A stretch of DNA of 40,233 bases from an uncultured Nitrosomonas sp. (GCF_902826915.1 NZ_CADEGP010000019.1:1-40233), one strand, 5' to 3'; counted from the stretch's first letter, positions 8,332-16,521 are shown. The notes: a model not told the origin generated them from the letters alone. Translations and numbers: made by a program.

Positions 8332-8793
8332 ATGCAATTCAGAGTCCTGAAAAAATTATCAATCGGCATTTTCATGGTGGCGTGTACATTGGGGTATGCA
8401 CAGTTCAGTGGAGCGGATGAAGGGGGCGCAGTATTGGATCCAACGGGTACTATTAGAAATTTTACCGGCTATGCGCAAATTTCTTGTTTTGATAGTGGCA
8501 ATGGACCGGTTGATTATTTAGAAGCCGATATCATAGATCTTTCCGCTCCAGTAGATCATTTATTAGTTAATTTGGTGTTAATTAAAGATGACAAGGCGGT
8601 TAGTGTAAGCGATACAGTTTCAGGTGATGCAAATCCAAGCCCCCCCATTATACTGCAAGGTGGAAATGGAGTTTATTTGTTAGTGGTGAGCAAAACCGAT
8701 GTAGGCCCAAGGCAATTTGTCGTTGACTATCATTGTAAGACAGCAGCAGGTGCTCATGCCGGAACAGATATTAATGTCAGACAGTTTGAATGA
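8332..8793 (+). CDS. Secreted protein of unknown function, copy 1 (paired with TlpA)
   Basis: I do not recognise this family. The 153-aa product has a signal peptide (KKLSIGIFMVACTLGYAQFSGA) and a mature part of about 125 residues rich in short beta-strand patterns. It holds two cysteines (ISCFDSG and DYHCKT) that could form a disulfide, plus conserved blocks such as GGAVLDPTGT, VSDTVSGDANPSPP and VGPRQF. Its paralogue at 18854-19315 is about 84 percent identical by eye, with changes concentrated in the signal peptide. A good AGGAG site precedes ATG 8332. In both copies it is followed by a TlpA-like thioredoxin gene, so it may be that enzyme's substrate or partner. A role in copper or thiol redox is inferred from context. 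Confidence 0.8.
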   Translation: MQFRVLKKLSIGIFMVACTLGYAQFSGADEGGAVLDPTGTIRNFTGYAQISCFDSGNGPVDYLEADIIDLSAPVDHLLVNLVLIKDDKAVSVSDTVSGDANPSPPIILQGGNGVYLLVVSKTDVGPRQFVVDYHCKTAAGAHAGTDINVRQFE

Positions 8794-8918
8794 TTGTTGA
8801 CTTTTTGAATGTTAAACCGTGGCTTATTTGATATCCCAATTTATTATAGTAGTTAGGTTGGATGATGATTAGACAGTATGGTCAAATAATTCAAGTAATC
8901 AATGAAGGTACAAGAGCA

Positions 8919-9428
8919 ATGATTAAAAAAATAAAGTGGTTATTTTTTTTAATTCCAATGTTTAGTCTGTATGCAATGCCTTTAATTGCAGAGCATCTTG
9001 ATAAGATTTCGCCTGCTTGTACGTTGACTACATTGGAGGGTGCCCCTGCCCATAATTTGCAGGAATTGAAAGGGAATGTTGTCTACATGGATTTCTGGGC
9101 ATCCTGGTGTCCGCCTTGTGTAAAATCTTTTCCTTTTTTAAATCAACTAGATCATGAATTGAAGGATAAAGGTCTGCGTGTGATCGGTGTTAATCTGGAT
9201 GAAAAAGTAACCGATGCGCAAGAATTTATTGCTAAATATCCAGTCGATTTTTCGATTGTTACGGATCCAAGTAAACAGTGTGCTAAAGGTTTTGAAGTAA
9301 TGGCGATGCCAACTTCCTATTTAATTGACCGAAAAGGAAATATTCGTCATATCCATCAAGGATTCCGTCCCGGTGAATCTGAACAATTACGCGCTTTAAT
9401 TACGCAGTTGGTGATGGAACACCCTTAA
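8919..9428 (+). CDS. TlpA-like periplasmic thioredoxin, copy 1
   Basis: The 169-aa product starts with a signal segment (IKKIKWLFFLIPMFSLYAMPLIA). The thioredoxin fold follows: YMDFWASWCPPC with active-site C64 and C67, and the cis-proline motif AMPTSYLID. TlpA/ResA-type proteins reduce or oxidise thiols of envelope proteins, for example in cytochrome or copper-site maturation. I chose ATG 8919 because GAAGGT lies about nine bases upstream and the signal peptide then starts properly; an earlier ATG at 8862 would add 19 unlikely residues. The paralogue at 18219-18728 differs in the active-site dipeptide (LP instead of PP), which can tune redox potential. A DUF4266 gene follows after 31 bases. 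Confidence 0.92.
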   Translation: MIKKIKWLFFLIPMFSLYAMPLIAEHLDKISPACTLTTLEGAPAHNLQELKGNVVYMDFWASWCPPCVKSFPFLNQLDHELKDKGLRVIGVNLDEKVTDAQEFIAKYPVDFSIVTDPSKQCAKGFEVMAMPTSYLIDRKGNIRHIHQGFRPGESEQLRALITQLVMEHP

Positions 9429-9459
9429 ACACAGGACTTGTGGTGCTGTTCTCAATTTT

Positions 9460-9687
9460 ATGAAAAAACGATATGTCACGATTCGATTAATACTCGTCGG
9501 AATGTGTATTGCGCTGGCTGGCTGTATCAATGTGGCGCCATGGGAGCGAGGTAATCTTGCAAAACCTCAGATGGAATTGGATCCCCATCCCTTACAAAGT
9601 GAATTACAATCCCACAATTACAGCAGTCGCGAGGCTGCTCCAAGCCATAAATCATCTTCGGGCGGCGGTGGCTGTGGCTGTTATTAG
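9460..9687 (+). CDS. DUF4266 family small lipoprotein
   Basis: The 75-aa product has a lipobox (ALAGC), then VAPWERGNLAKPQMELD, and ends in SGGGGCGCY. The PWER..LA..M..D block and the glycine/cysteine tail are the marks of DUF4266, tiny lipoproteins usually encoded next to DUF3570 beta-barrel proteins and often TlpA-like and ApbE genes. That neighbourhood holds here, with DUF3570 after 57 bases and TlpA before, but no ApbE gene lies in the window. The two C-terminal cysteines plus the acylated one suggest thiol or metal chemistry. The function of the family is not established as far as I know. No strong Shine-Dalgarno site is visible. Confidence 0.85.
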   Translation: MKKRYVTIRLILVGMCIALAGCINVAPWERGNLAKPQMELDPHPLQSELQSHNYSSREAAPSHKSSSGGGGCGCY

Positions 9688-9744
9688 GTAGTCTTCATTA
9701 GCGGTTGTTTTTTTAAGGTAAATAAAATTTACAGCGAAACAGTT

Positions 9745-12435
9745 ATGCCCCAGCATCAGGATGGCAGCCATCAATCAGTCCCACCTCCAAAACCAAGAAA
9801 TACACTACATGCATTAACATCTGCCGCATTGGTATTGCCAGGTCTATTGATAGCACCTGGGCATGCAGCAGGAACAGACCGGATCAATTTCCAGTATAGT
9901 CGTTATCAGGAAGGCGAGCGAAATCTCTTTGGTGTGCCCCAAAGTTTAAAACCAATCACTGCAGATGTTTTACATGGCAGTGGTAATTTCTCACTGACAG
10001 ACCGTACTAAATTTTCTTTTGGCTATACGCAGGACACCTGGTCGGGTGCTACGCCGATTACGATTTCTCCGCTGGTTGCCAACGGCAATCGCCCCATTTT
10101 AAGCAATACTGAAGCAGGAGTAGTGGTTGTTGGTGCTTCTCCCATTATTAATAGCTCAGTCTATTTAGATCGAGATTTAAATCCAATTCAACGGGATCCC
10201 CAAGGTGGTCAGTTACAGGGTAAAGATAGCCGGTCGGTGATGGTTATGTCATCAGCTTCACCCGAAACTCGTCATCAGGCTAATTTTGGTTTAAGTCATG
10301 AGCGGAATGAAGCGGCAATCAATATAGGCGGCGGGTTTTCAAGAGAGAGGGATTATAAATCCAGCTATGGCAATATTGGCGGGCGTTTGGATTTTAATCA
10401 AAAGCTAACCAGTGTTAAATTTGGGGGGGGATATACGCATAGTGAGATTGGCGCCATTCTGGACCCTGATGCCTCACCTTATATCACCAAAACTGCATTT
10501 TCCCAGCAAATTACAAGCCGTGGCGGTTCTGAAATATTGCAAGGTAATCGGTATGATTGGGTGGCAAATGTTGGCTTAACTCAGGTTCTAACCAAGATTG
10601 CGTTTATTGATGCCAATATTGGTTATACCCGTAGCGAGGGGTTTATGGAGAATCCCTATAAGGTGATGTCGGTGATTTTTATTGATCCGGCTGCTTTAAA
10701 CAATAGCCAGACAACACCGATTGCCGGTGATTTGCGTGCGCTCATTGAACAGCGACCCAATATCCGCAATCAAGTCGCCATTAACACTAAATATGTTCAG
10801 CATATCGGTGCGTTCGATGCGGCATTACATCTCGGTTACCGATTATCAGTGGATGATTGGGGCATTAATACCCATACCTTTGATGCCAATTGGGTGCAAC
10901 CGATTGGGAGCGGGTGGACGTTGACACCACGGATTCGCTATTATTCTCAAGATGCTGCAAGCTTTTATCGACCCTATTTGTTTTCTAAACAGACTTATCT
11001 AAGAAATGAAGTCGATAGTCTAGGTCGCCAAATCTGGATTGATACTAAAAATCCAAATGTGCAATATTTTGGCGATTCGATTTTTAATCTGGTTGACCAA
11101 AATGGCAACTCAGTTGATGGGCTATCAGTTAGCGCTATAGCCAAAACAATGTCATTCGATGCGGGGAAATTACCCGATAATTTTTCCAGCGATCATCGTT
11201 TAGCAGGTTTTGGGGCAATCAGTGGTGGAGTTACATTGAGTAAGATGCTCGGAAAAGGCGTCGCGCTGGAAGCCGGTTTTGAATACTATACTCGCGTCAG
11301 CTCTCTGCAGATAGGAAGCGGAAATAACAGTTTTGCCGATTTTGATTACTATGTGGCAAATGCGGCACTGAAATTTGACATAGAACCAGCCAATTTGTCC
11401 CTGCCTACAGGTAATTCCTCTCATCATCAGGATTCATCCAAGCACCATCACCACAAAACTCATCCAGCGGGCATTATGTTCGGTCATATGCTCGATAAAC
11501 CTGGAGATTTCATGATGGGTTACCGGTTTATGCTGGGTAAATCCGATGGAAGCATGATGCATGGCGCACATAAAGTGAGTGATCAAACAGTTGTTGATCA
11601 AGGTTGCAACGATGCAACGCCATGCCGGTTCACACCCGCATACATGAACATGCGCATGCATATGCTCGATATCATGTATGCACCGACGAAATGGCTCAAT
11701 GTCATGCTAATGCCGACTTTCATGGACATGGACATGAATCTGCGCGAATTGGCCGGGCGTCCACCTCCTGTACCGGGTGTGCACGAACATGGGGGTGCTT
11801 CGGGTCATGAAACCGGCGCTGTCGGGGATACGTATTTTTCATCATTCATTAAGTTGATCAATATTCCCGGTCATCGCATCCATATGAATCTGGGACTTAG
11901 TGCACCTACCGGAAAGGTGGATATAGAATTGCGTCGCATGGCTCAGATTGATGGTGGATTGATCCATTTTGGCATGCAGCTTGGGAGTGGTACCTGGGAT
12001 TTTATGCCAAGTTTGACTTATGCCGGAGAGAAAAGCCGTTGGTCGTGGGGTGCGCAACTGAGTGGTGTCAAACGCATGGAAGAGAAAAATAAATCCGGTT
12101 ACCGTCTGGGTGATATTTTTCAGGCGACAACGTGGGGTGGTTTTGATCTGACGCAATGGTTAACAGCTTTCGTGCGAGGTGCATATACCCTGCAAGGCGC
12201 GGTACAGCGGGACTTTGATTCATTCAACGCGCGTATTGGCCCGATGGATTTTCCCGCAAATTATGGCGGACAATTCTGGGATGTCGGGTTGGGACTGAAT
12301 GCCATCATCCCAAGTGGACGGTTTGCAGGTAATCGTTTTGGTTTTGAATGGATACAACCGGTTAAGAATGATTTCAACGGATTTCAGCTTGACCGCAAAG
12401 GGGCACTTGCGGCGACCTGGAGTTATCGGTTTTAA
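9745..12435 (+). CDS. DUF3570 outer-membrane barrel fused to a second, Met/His-rich barrel-like domain
   Basis: The 896-aa protein has an N-terminal export signal (ALTSAALVLPGLLIAPGHA). Residues to about 555 match the DUF3570 pattern (RINFQYSRYQEGERNLFGVPQ, FSFGYTQDTWSGATP). A His-rich linker, HHQDSSKHHHHKTH, sits at about 559-572. After that a different barrel type begins: GHMLDKPGDFMMGYRFMLG, then MNMRMHMLDIMYAPTKWLNVMLMP and MDMDMN, resembling MetA-pathway or transporter-like outer-membrane proteins. Both halves show alternating aromatic/hydrophobic strands, and the chain ends in WSYRF, a normal terminal beta-strand with a C-terminal Phe. The Met/His motifs suggest copper binding, which is an inference. 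It closes the cluster of 153-aa, TlpA and DUF4266 genes. The ATG lacks a clear Shine-Dalgarno site. Confidence 0.82.
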   Translation: MPQHQDGSHQSVPPPKPRNTLHALTSAALVLPGLLIAPGHAAGTDRINFQYSRYQEGERNLFGVPQSLKPITADVLHGSGNFSLTDRTKFSFGYTQDTWSGATPITISPLVANGNRPILSNTEAGVVVVGASPIINSSVYLDRDLNPIQRDPQGGQLQGKDSRSVMVMSSASPETRHQANFGLSHERNEAAINIGGGFSRERDYKSSYGNIGGRLDFNQKLTSVKFGGGYTHSEIGAILDPDASPYITKTAFSQQITSRGGSEILQGNRYDWVANVGLTQVLTKIAFIDANIGYTRSEGFMENPYKVMSVIFIDPAALNNSQTTPIAGDLRALIEQRPNIRNQVAINTKYVQHIGAFDAALHLGYRLSVDDWGINTHTFDANWVQPIGSGWTLTPRIRYYSQDAASFYRPYLFSKQTYLRNEVDSLGRQIWIDTKNPNVQYFGDSIFNLVDQNGNSVDGLSVSAIAKTMSFDAGKLPDNFSSDHRLAGFGAISGGVTLSKMLGKGVALEAGFEYYTRVSSLQIGSGNNSFADFDYYVANAALKFDIEPANLSLPTGNSSHHQDSSKHHHHKTHPAGIMFGHMLDKPGDFMMGYRFMLGKSDGSMMHGAHKVSDQTVVDQGCNDATPCRFTPAYMNMRMHMLDIMYAPTKWLNVMLMPTFMDMDMNLRELAGRPPPVPGVHEHGGASGHETGAVGDTYFSSFIKLINIPGHRIHMNLGLSAPTGKVDIELRRMAQIDGGLIHFGMQLGSGTWDFMPSLTYAGEKSRWSWGAQLSGVKRMEEKNKSGYRLGDIFQATTWGGFDLTQWLTAFVRGAYTLQGAVQRDFDSFNARIGPMDFPANYGGQFWDVGLGLNAIIPSGRFAGNRFGFEWIQPVKNDFNGFQLDRKGALAATWSYRF

Positions 12436-12954
12436 TTCCTATGGAAGCTTGAAATAAAATAGTCGTTTCTGAAGTATTGCCGAACACTGCCGTTGAGTGG
12501 AATAAGTTATTTATTGTGGTTTCTGGTGAATTAGATGAAGCCAAAGAAGCAAGAACACAAATCAATGGAAGATATTTTTCGCCTGCGACCAGTCACAGAT
12601 GTTTAATCGATTAGCAAATAACGAGATTGCCGGAAAAGTTGCGACAGGAAAGTAGGCCCTATTGTGCGTAAGAGCTCCCTCACACCTGCCCTAATAAGAA
12701 CGCAGAATATGCGTGTTAATTCTGTCAAACCTTACTCAAGTGTAAAAGATGTCATGATGCGCCAATCAGAAAGATCAACAAAGATCACAATAAAAAATTC
12801 GCTATCGCGGCTTGATGAGGACGTAATAACAGCACATACTGATTAATGGTGGTGGCGGTTATAACAGTAGGGATCCGAGCTATGCTTATTTCTGGTGTCT
12901 GATAAGAGAAGAGAGCGGTGTAATCTGTTGATAAAGAACACCCCAGATCAACTA
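12436..12954. other. Region without a supportable gene
   Basis: Only short frames occur. One starting with GTG at 12664 (60 codons) has no ribosome site and no recognisable motif. Around 12500-12600 a frame reads SGELDEAKEARTQINGRYF before a stop, which could be the decayed end of a gene, but I cannot name it. I see no promoter, RNA or repeat I would defend. Confidence 0.4.
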
Positions 12955-13272
12955 TCAAGAAAGGAAAACCCCGCAATGACAGATAATAATGTTTTTAAAC
13001 TGAACAACCAGAATGCTGGCTTCATCCAGAATCCTGACTTCCTGCTTCAGGCTGGCCTTAGCGCGGTTACGTAGCTCACATTTGCTGCGTGTGGTTTTCT
13101 TTTCTTCTCCCGTCGCTGAATCATATCGGGTGCGCATTCTGCAAGTGACACCTATCGTGCGTCCAATAGCAAGCGCCGTCTGTTCCAGCCTCAAACCTAG
13201 TACCAATGGCAGCGCGATCGCTAGTGCAGCTCTGAGTTCTGCCGCCGTTATGGCCTTCTTTAGCCGCTCCAT
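12955..13272 (-). pseudogene. Truncated helix-turn-helix/IS630-like transposase N-terminus
   Basis: The 105-aa frame begins MERLKKAITAAELRAALAIA and continues with LGLRLEQTALAIGRTIGVTCRMRTRY. This is the winged helix-turn-helix start I associate with IS630-type transposases and their solo HTH relatives (ELRAAQAVLLP...GLSLEQTALAIGRS). It then holds RNRAKASLKQEVRILDEA, after which homology is lost and the frame ends. The DDE part is missing, so it cannot be an active transposase. It sits where flgC and later flagellar genes would be expected after flgB, which suggests that an insertion or rearrangement removed them. Confidence 0.5.
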
Positions 13273-13410
13273 CGCCGCCTCAAGTGTTCAGCTCACTTGC
13301 CTTCCGTGCCAACCAAAGGCAAAGGCTATATTATTACTGTTTCTATCTCTAATTGGAATTAGTTAGCCAAAGCTTACGCCCGGTCGAGCGTTAAGATTGC
13401 GCAGGGATTT

Positions 13411-13446
13411 CTGGGCTGCTATATCGAATACATCAAATAAAGATAT
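13411..13446 (-). pseudogene. flgC 5' stub (about 12 codons) with ATA in place of the start codon
   Basis: Two bases after the flgB stop codon, the minus strand reads ATA-TCT-TTA-TTT-GAT-GTA-TTC-GAT-ATA-GCA, i.e. (I)SLFDVFDIA. FlgC proteins begin MSLFN/DIFDIAGS, and AGGAGAG lies nine bases upstream, inside the flgB end. The match stops after DIA and turns into unrelated sequence. It therefore looks like the first codons of flgC with ATG changed to ATA and the rest lost. It is short, but the position and spacing directly after flgB make chance unlikely. Confidence 0.55.
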
Positions 13447-13448
13447 AT

Positions 13449-13868
13449 TTATCTCTCCTGTAGGGCTAAGGATAAGTCGTTAAAGTTATCATTAAGAAGT
13501 GTTATGATCACGTCATACTTAATGGCGTTATCGGCGAACTGGGTACGTTCCATATTCATATCTACTGTGTTTCCATCTGCACTAGGTTGCAAAGGAACAC
13601 GATATAATAAATTACCTTCGAGGATCCCTGTTGGATCAGTGCTAATGTGTCCTGAAGATGTTGTTATTAAACCAACTTTGGTTGTATTTGTTGTTAATGC
13701 AAGTTTCTCACGTAGTACACTAGAAAAGTCAATGTCTTTCGCCTTAAAATTAGGAGTATCTGCATTTGCTACATTGCTTGAAAGCAATTCTTGCCTTGCA
13801 ACTCTTAAATTCAAAGCTTGATGATATAAATCCAATTCTTTATTTTTATCAAGTTTACTAATAAGCAT
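13449..13868 (-). CDS. flgB: Flagellar basal-body rod protein FlgB (orphan)
   Basis: The 139-aa product is a normal-length FlgB: LYHQALNLRVARQELLSSNVANADTPNFKAKDIDF near the start (the ANADTPNFKA motif of rod and hook proteins) and a C-terminal helix region FADNAIKYDVIITLLNDNF that joins the rod coiled coil. FlgB forms the cell-proximal part of the flagellar rod. No other intact flagellar gene lies in the window, and downstream flgC is reduced to a stub. An IS4-family element sits immediately upstream: the ATG (13868-13866) lies inside the 9-bp target duplication, so the coding sequence is intact but its native leader and ribosome site are now 1.3 kb away. Expression is doubtful; I regard it as a relic. 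Confidence 0.88.
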   Translation of the reverse strand: MLISKLDKNKELDLYHQALNLRVARQELLSSNVANADTPNFKAKDIDFSSVLREKLALTTNTTKVGLITTSSGHISTDPTGILEGNLLYRVPLQPSADGNTVDMNMERTQFADNAIKYDVIITLLNDNFNDLSLALQER

Positions 13869-13871
13869 TGT
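13863..13871. repeat. 9-bp target site duplication of the IS, left
   Basis: AAGCATTGT directly precedes the left inverted repeat and is repeated at 15193-15201 after the right one. It contains the flgB start codon on the minus strand (CAT at 13866-13868). An exact duplication shows a recent, simple insertion. Confidence 0.9.
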
Positions 13872-15192
13872 CAGTAGTGTCCGGTTAAAAGTTTAACAAA
13901 TTTAGTTGGTTAGCGGCGCCGCACTGTTCTGGAATGTAGACGGCGCCTTGTAAGGCTTGTCGCAACTGGTTTTTCTCAAAAACAGAGACCGATAAAATCT
14001 GTAGCAAAGTGTAGAGCGAGGCATCAATTTGAAGCTCCTTTTTAACAATGGCGATCAGCACGTAAGTGGCGACGGCGCACCAGATCTGCGTTTTCACCGC
14101 ATTCTCGCTGTTGCCGATGAAACGTTTGATACGCAGATGTTGCTTGATCCACTTGAAGAACAGCTCGACTTGCCAGCGGTTTTTGTACAGCGCGGCAATC
14201 GTCAGTGCAGGCAGGGCCGTGTTGTTGGTCAGGAACACCAACGTCTTGCCGGTTTCCGGGTCTTTGAAGCGGATGCGCCTCAGTTGTTCGGGATAGTCCT
14301 GCGAGATGTAGAAACCGTCGAGCACGATGCGCTGATCGCAGATGATGCCGGTACTTCGATCGACTTTCATCGAGTACACCCTGTGCGCGTTCATTCCTCG
14401 TTTGGCGCGAATTACGAAGAACGCCCCCGACTGATGCAGCGTGAACAGGCGACTGAAATCCAGATAACCCCGATCCATCACGTAGAAAGCCCCTGCCTCG
14501 AAGGACACGTTGACTTCGTGGGTCTTGCCATTCGTGATGTGGATGAAAGCCGGAATATTGCCGCGCAAGTCCAGCAGGGTATGCAATCTGACCGCCGCCT
14601 TGCTGGTGCGAAACGGTGCCCATGGAAACAGCGACAGGCACAGGTCTATGGTCGTCGCATCCAGTGCGTAGACCGTATTGGTCAGATCGACACCGAAGCT
14701 GTCGTTGCAATACAGTTTGCGTGCACGCCGGATCAGCAATGTAGCCAAGTCTTCCCAGATGTGCCAGTTGCGTGCTTCGTTGGCGTCGGCCAGTGTCGAA
14801 CGTTTGACTGCCGCGCGAAAACCCATGCTGTACAGCTTCGCCTGGTTGGCCAGCAAGCAGGCTTCGATATCTCGCAGACTCTCGCGGTAGGTCAGCTGCG
14901 CAAAAGCCATGGCGCGGAATTGCTCGGTACAACTCAGATTGCGCACGCCCGAATCGCCACCATGACGAGCCACGATTCTCGCGAAGCTCGTCCATGGCAC
15001 AAACTCCACCAGTTGTGCGAACAGCGTTTTTCCAAAGTTCATAGATCACCTCCAGAAGGTTCAACTTCTGGAGATTACTCGAACCTGAATTTGCAAAATA
15101 TGATTTCAAATCGGCACCAAAATATTTTCTCTGCAATCCTCATCAATACTGGCTTCTATCGTTTCAACAGCTAATTTAACCGGACACTACTG
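13872..15192 (-). mobile_element. Complete IS4-family insertion sequence, 1321 bp
   Basis: The element is bounded by perfect 18-bp inverted repeats, CAGTAGTGTCCGGTTAAA (13872-13889) and its complement (15175-15192), and flanked by the 9-bp duplication AAGCATTGT. It holds one transposase gene on the minus strand. Its base composition is richer in G and C than the surrounding AT-rich DNA. Intact ends, intact transposase and perfect duplication suggest a recent arrival. Confidence 0.93.
13885..15042 (-). CDS. IS4-family DDE transposase
   Basis: The 385-aa protein has a full catalytic triad. D128 lies in YALDATTID, D190 in FYVMDRGYLD, and E293 in the IS4 signature Y286-x2-R289-x3-E293-x6-K300 (YKNRWQVELFFKWIK). 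N-terminal MNFGKTLFAQLVEFVPW and the SCTEQFRAMAFAQLTYRES block are typical of a common IS4 subgroup. It cuts and rejoins the element's 18-bp ends. No internal stop or frameshift is present, so it is probably active. The stop codon lies just inside the left inverted repeat. The IS lands three bases upstream of flgB in the same orientation, so read-through from the transposase could in principle reach flgB. Confidence 0.95.
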   Translation of the reverse strand: MNFGKTLFAQLVEFVPWTSFARIVARHGGDSGVRNLSCTEQFRAMAFAQLTYRESLRDIEACLLANQAKLYSMGFRAAVKRSTLADANEARNWHIWEDLATLLIRRARKLYCNDSFGVDLTNTVYALDATTIDLCLSLFPWAPFRTSKAAVRLHTLLDLRGNIPAFIHITNGKTHEVNVSFEAGAFYVMDRGYLDFSRLFTLHQSGAFFVIRAKRGMNAHRVYSMKVDRSTGIICDQRIVLDGFYISQDYPEQLRRIRFKDPETGKTLVFLTNNTALPALTIAALYKNRWQVELFFKWIKQHLRIKRFIGNSENAVKTQIWCAVATYVLIAIVKKELQIDASLYTLLQILSVSVFEKNQLRQALQGAVYIPEQCGAANQLNLLNF

Positions 15193-15201
15193 AAGCATTG
15201 T
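15193..15201. repeat. 9-bp target site duplication of the IS, right
   Basis: AAGCATTGT repeats the bases at 13863-13871. DNA from 15202 to 15403 is the AT-rich former upstream region of flgB and contains no gene that I can support. Confidence 0.9.
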
Positions 15202-15403
15202 ATAAATAAATCTATTATGAACCTTCTACTAGAAACATATTAGGTATAGTAAATGTATTTATTACACACCAAATTATGAAACAAAGCCATTTTTCCCTCT
15301 TACCTTACTATTTACTTACCTACATATAAAAAGATAGTAGTTTTAAATTCAAACATTATGATTGATTAAAAATATAATACACTTAATATGGCTATTAATA
15401 GCT

Positions 15404-15615
15404 ATGACAAATATTATTCTAGAATCGACTATTACTTGCCCATATTGTCTGCATTACGAAAGAGAGATCATGCCAAGCGACTTGTGCCAATACTTTTATG
15501 ATTGTAAAATTGCGTGACTTTGCTTAAGCCAAAACCCAGAGATTGCTGCGCTTTTTGTTCCTATGGCTCCGTTAAATGTCCACCTATCCAAAAGAACATT
15601 CAATGTTGTTCATAA
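15404..15615 (+). pseudogene. GDCCVxC-domain small zinc-ribbon protein, frameshifted
   Basis: The first frame from ATG 15404 reads ILESTITCPYCLHYEREIMP then SDLCQYFYDCK, and hits TGA at 15515. The +2 frame continues C-VTLLKPKPRDCCAFCSYGSVKCPPIQ and ends at TAA 15613. Joined, they align along their whole length with the intact GDCCVxC protein at 31797-32024 (QSTITCPNC, CQFFYEC, LKAKAGDCCVYCSYG, CPPIQ). One base is missing in or beside TGTAAAATTGC (15503-15513). The family is a small cysteine-rich protein, probably metal binding. This copy is either newly inactivated or the victim of one homopolymer error, because nothing else in it is damaged. Confidence 0.75.
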
Positions 15616-16086
15616 AGAATTAGTTTAAACCTTTGTATATTTATAGGTCGCGCCGCCCCCTTCCAGAGAGAAGAATATTGCCGCATTGTGCCGCATGTTA
15701 CCAGATTCCTAACAAGGGGGTTTGTTGAGAGAATCGATACAATTAGCACTTTCTCTGCCCTACCATCGCATTTCGATATATCGGCTATAGCCGATATTTG
15801 CACCAGCTTCCAGGCGTAACAGGCTTCATGATTTGCATATCTGGGGCATGAGTACGACCGAGAGGGCTTTAACATTTTATCTTATAATACCCAATGGTTA
15901 CCCGGGTGATGTTTTCATAGATGATTTGGCGCAATCACTCAAATCTCGCTTTTCAGTCACCCATAGTACATTCTAAATAGAACAAGGCACCTTTAATCAT
16001 GCTTGTGTTTTACATCAAGATGTTCCGAACAATCATTAAGAGACATTCTTAGGACATACCTGTACCTGATCTACCTGATAAAGTGT
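15616..16086. other. Region without a supportable gene, contains a 20-bp palindrome
   Basis: The longest frame (91 codons, minus strand, 15600-15875) has no ribosome site or known motif. The only structure I see is the perfect palindrome ATATCGGCTA/TAGCCGATAT at 15778-15797. Confidence 0.4.
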
Positions 16087-16521
16087 CTATTGTAAGGGAG
16101 GTTGTGGAGATATTTTTTCCCAGCCGCCCGGACACTCCCTGACATACGGATAGTAGCCGTCTTGATTCCGACAATAGTGCCAATAGTTGGTTTGTAGCTC
16201 GGGAGTTGGTGGCATATTCTGTTGTGCATACTCTGATGGGGGCGAGGGTGCTGCAACCACCGGCGGGTAGGGATAATATGGATAGGGAAAATAAGGCGCG
16301 CCATAACCATAGTGACCTACACCATAACCTAAACCCAAGGCTAAATCGTATCCAAAGTGGCCTCCTCCATGCCAGCCATCGAAGTGTCCTCCTCCATGCC
16401 AGCCACCGTAGTGCCCTCCTCCATGCCCGCCACCGAAGTGCCCTCCTTCCGCCCGGACTGAATCATTAAAAAATGAGCCGAGCAATATTATGCTGAGGCT
16501 TACGAGATTTATGGGTTTCAT
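16087..16521 (-). CDS. Gly/His-rich secreted protein with YWHYC...CPGGW C-terminal domain
   Basis: The 144-aa product has a signal peptide (MKPINLVSLSIILLGSFFNDSVRA). A low-complexity part follows, built of GGH(F/Y)GGWHGGGHF units in near-perfect DNA repeats (about 16366-16450), then a Tyr/Pro stretch (YPYYPYPPVV). The C-terminal block NYWHYCRNQDGYYPYVRECPGGW is a recurring envelope-protein motif with two cysteines; I know it only as an uncharacterised family. The His-rich repeats could bind metal. A possible -10 (TATAAA) lies about 15 bases upstream on the minus strand, and an inverted repeat TAACG-N7-CGTTA spans 16550-16566. It is flanked by broken mobile elements but appears intact itself. 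Confidence 0.75.
   Translation of the reverse strand: MKPINLVSLSIILLGSFFNDSVRAEGGHFGGGHGGGHYGGWHGGGHFDGWHGGGHFGYDLALGLGYGVGHYGYGAPYFPYPYYPYPPVVAAPSPPSEYAQQNMPPTPELQTNYWHYCRNQDGYYPYVRECPGGWEKISPQPPLQ
16366..16450 (-). repeat. Short tandem repeats coding Gly-Trp-His-Gly-Gly-Gly-His
   Basis: Units of roughly 27 bases, containing CCTCCTCCATGCCAGCCA or close variants on the plus strand, occur three times in tandem. They encode the GGWHGGGHF repeats of the secreted protein. Such repeats can vary in copy number by slippage. Confidence 0.6.

Noticed and set aside
12664..12846. 60-codon frame with GTG start
   Set aside because: No ribosome site, low-complexity Ser/Arg/Lys composition, and no homology that I can recognise.
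14029..15174. Long open frame antisense to the transposase (381 codons), and a second one on the minus strand in another frame
   Set aside because: Both are shadows of the GC-rich IS4 transposase gene, whose own frame carries the complete DDE motif. Neither shows a domain or ribosome site.
16366..16450. CRISPR-like array
   Set aside because: The repeats are in-frame coding repeats without variable spacers, in a Gly/His-rich protein. No cas gene is present in the window.
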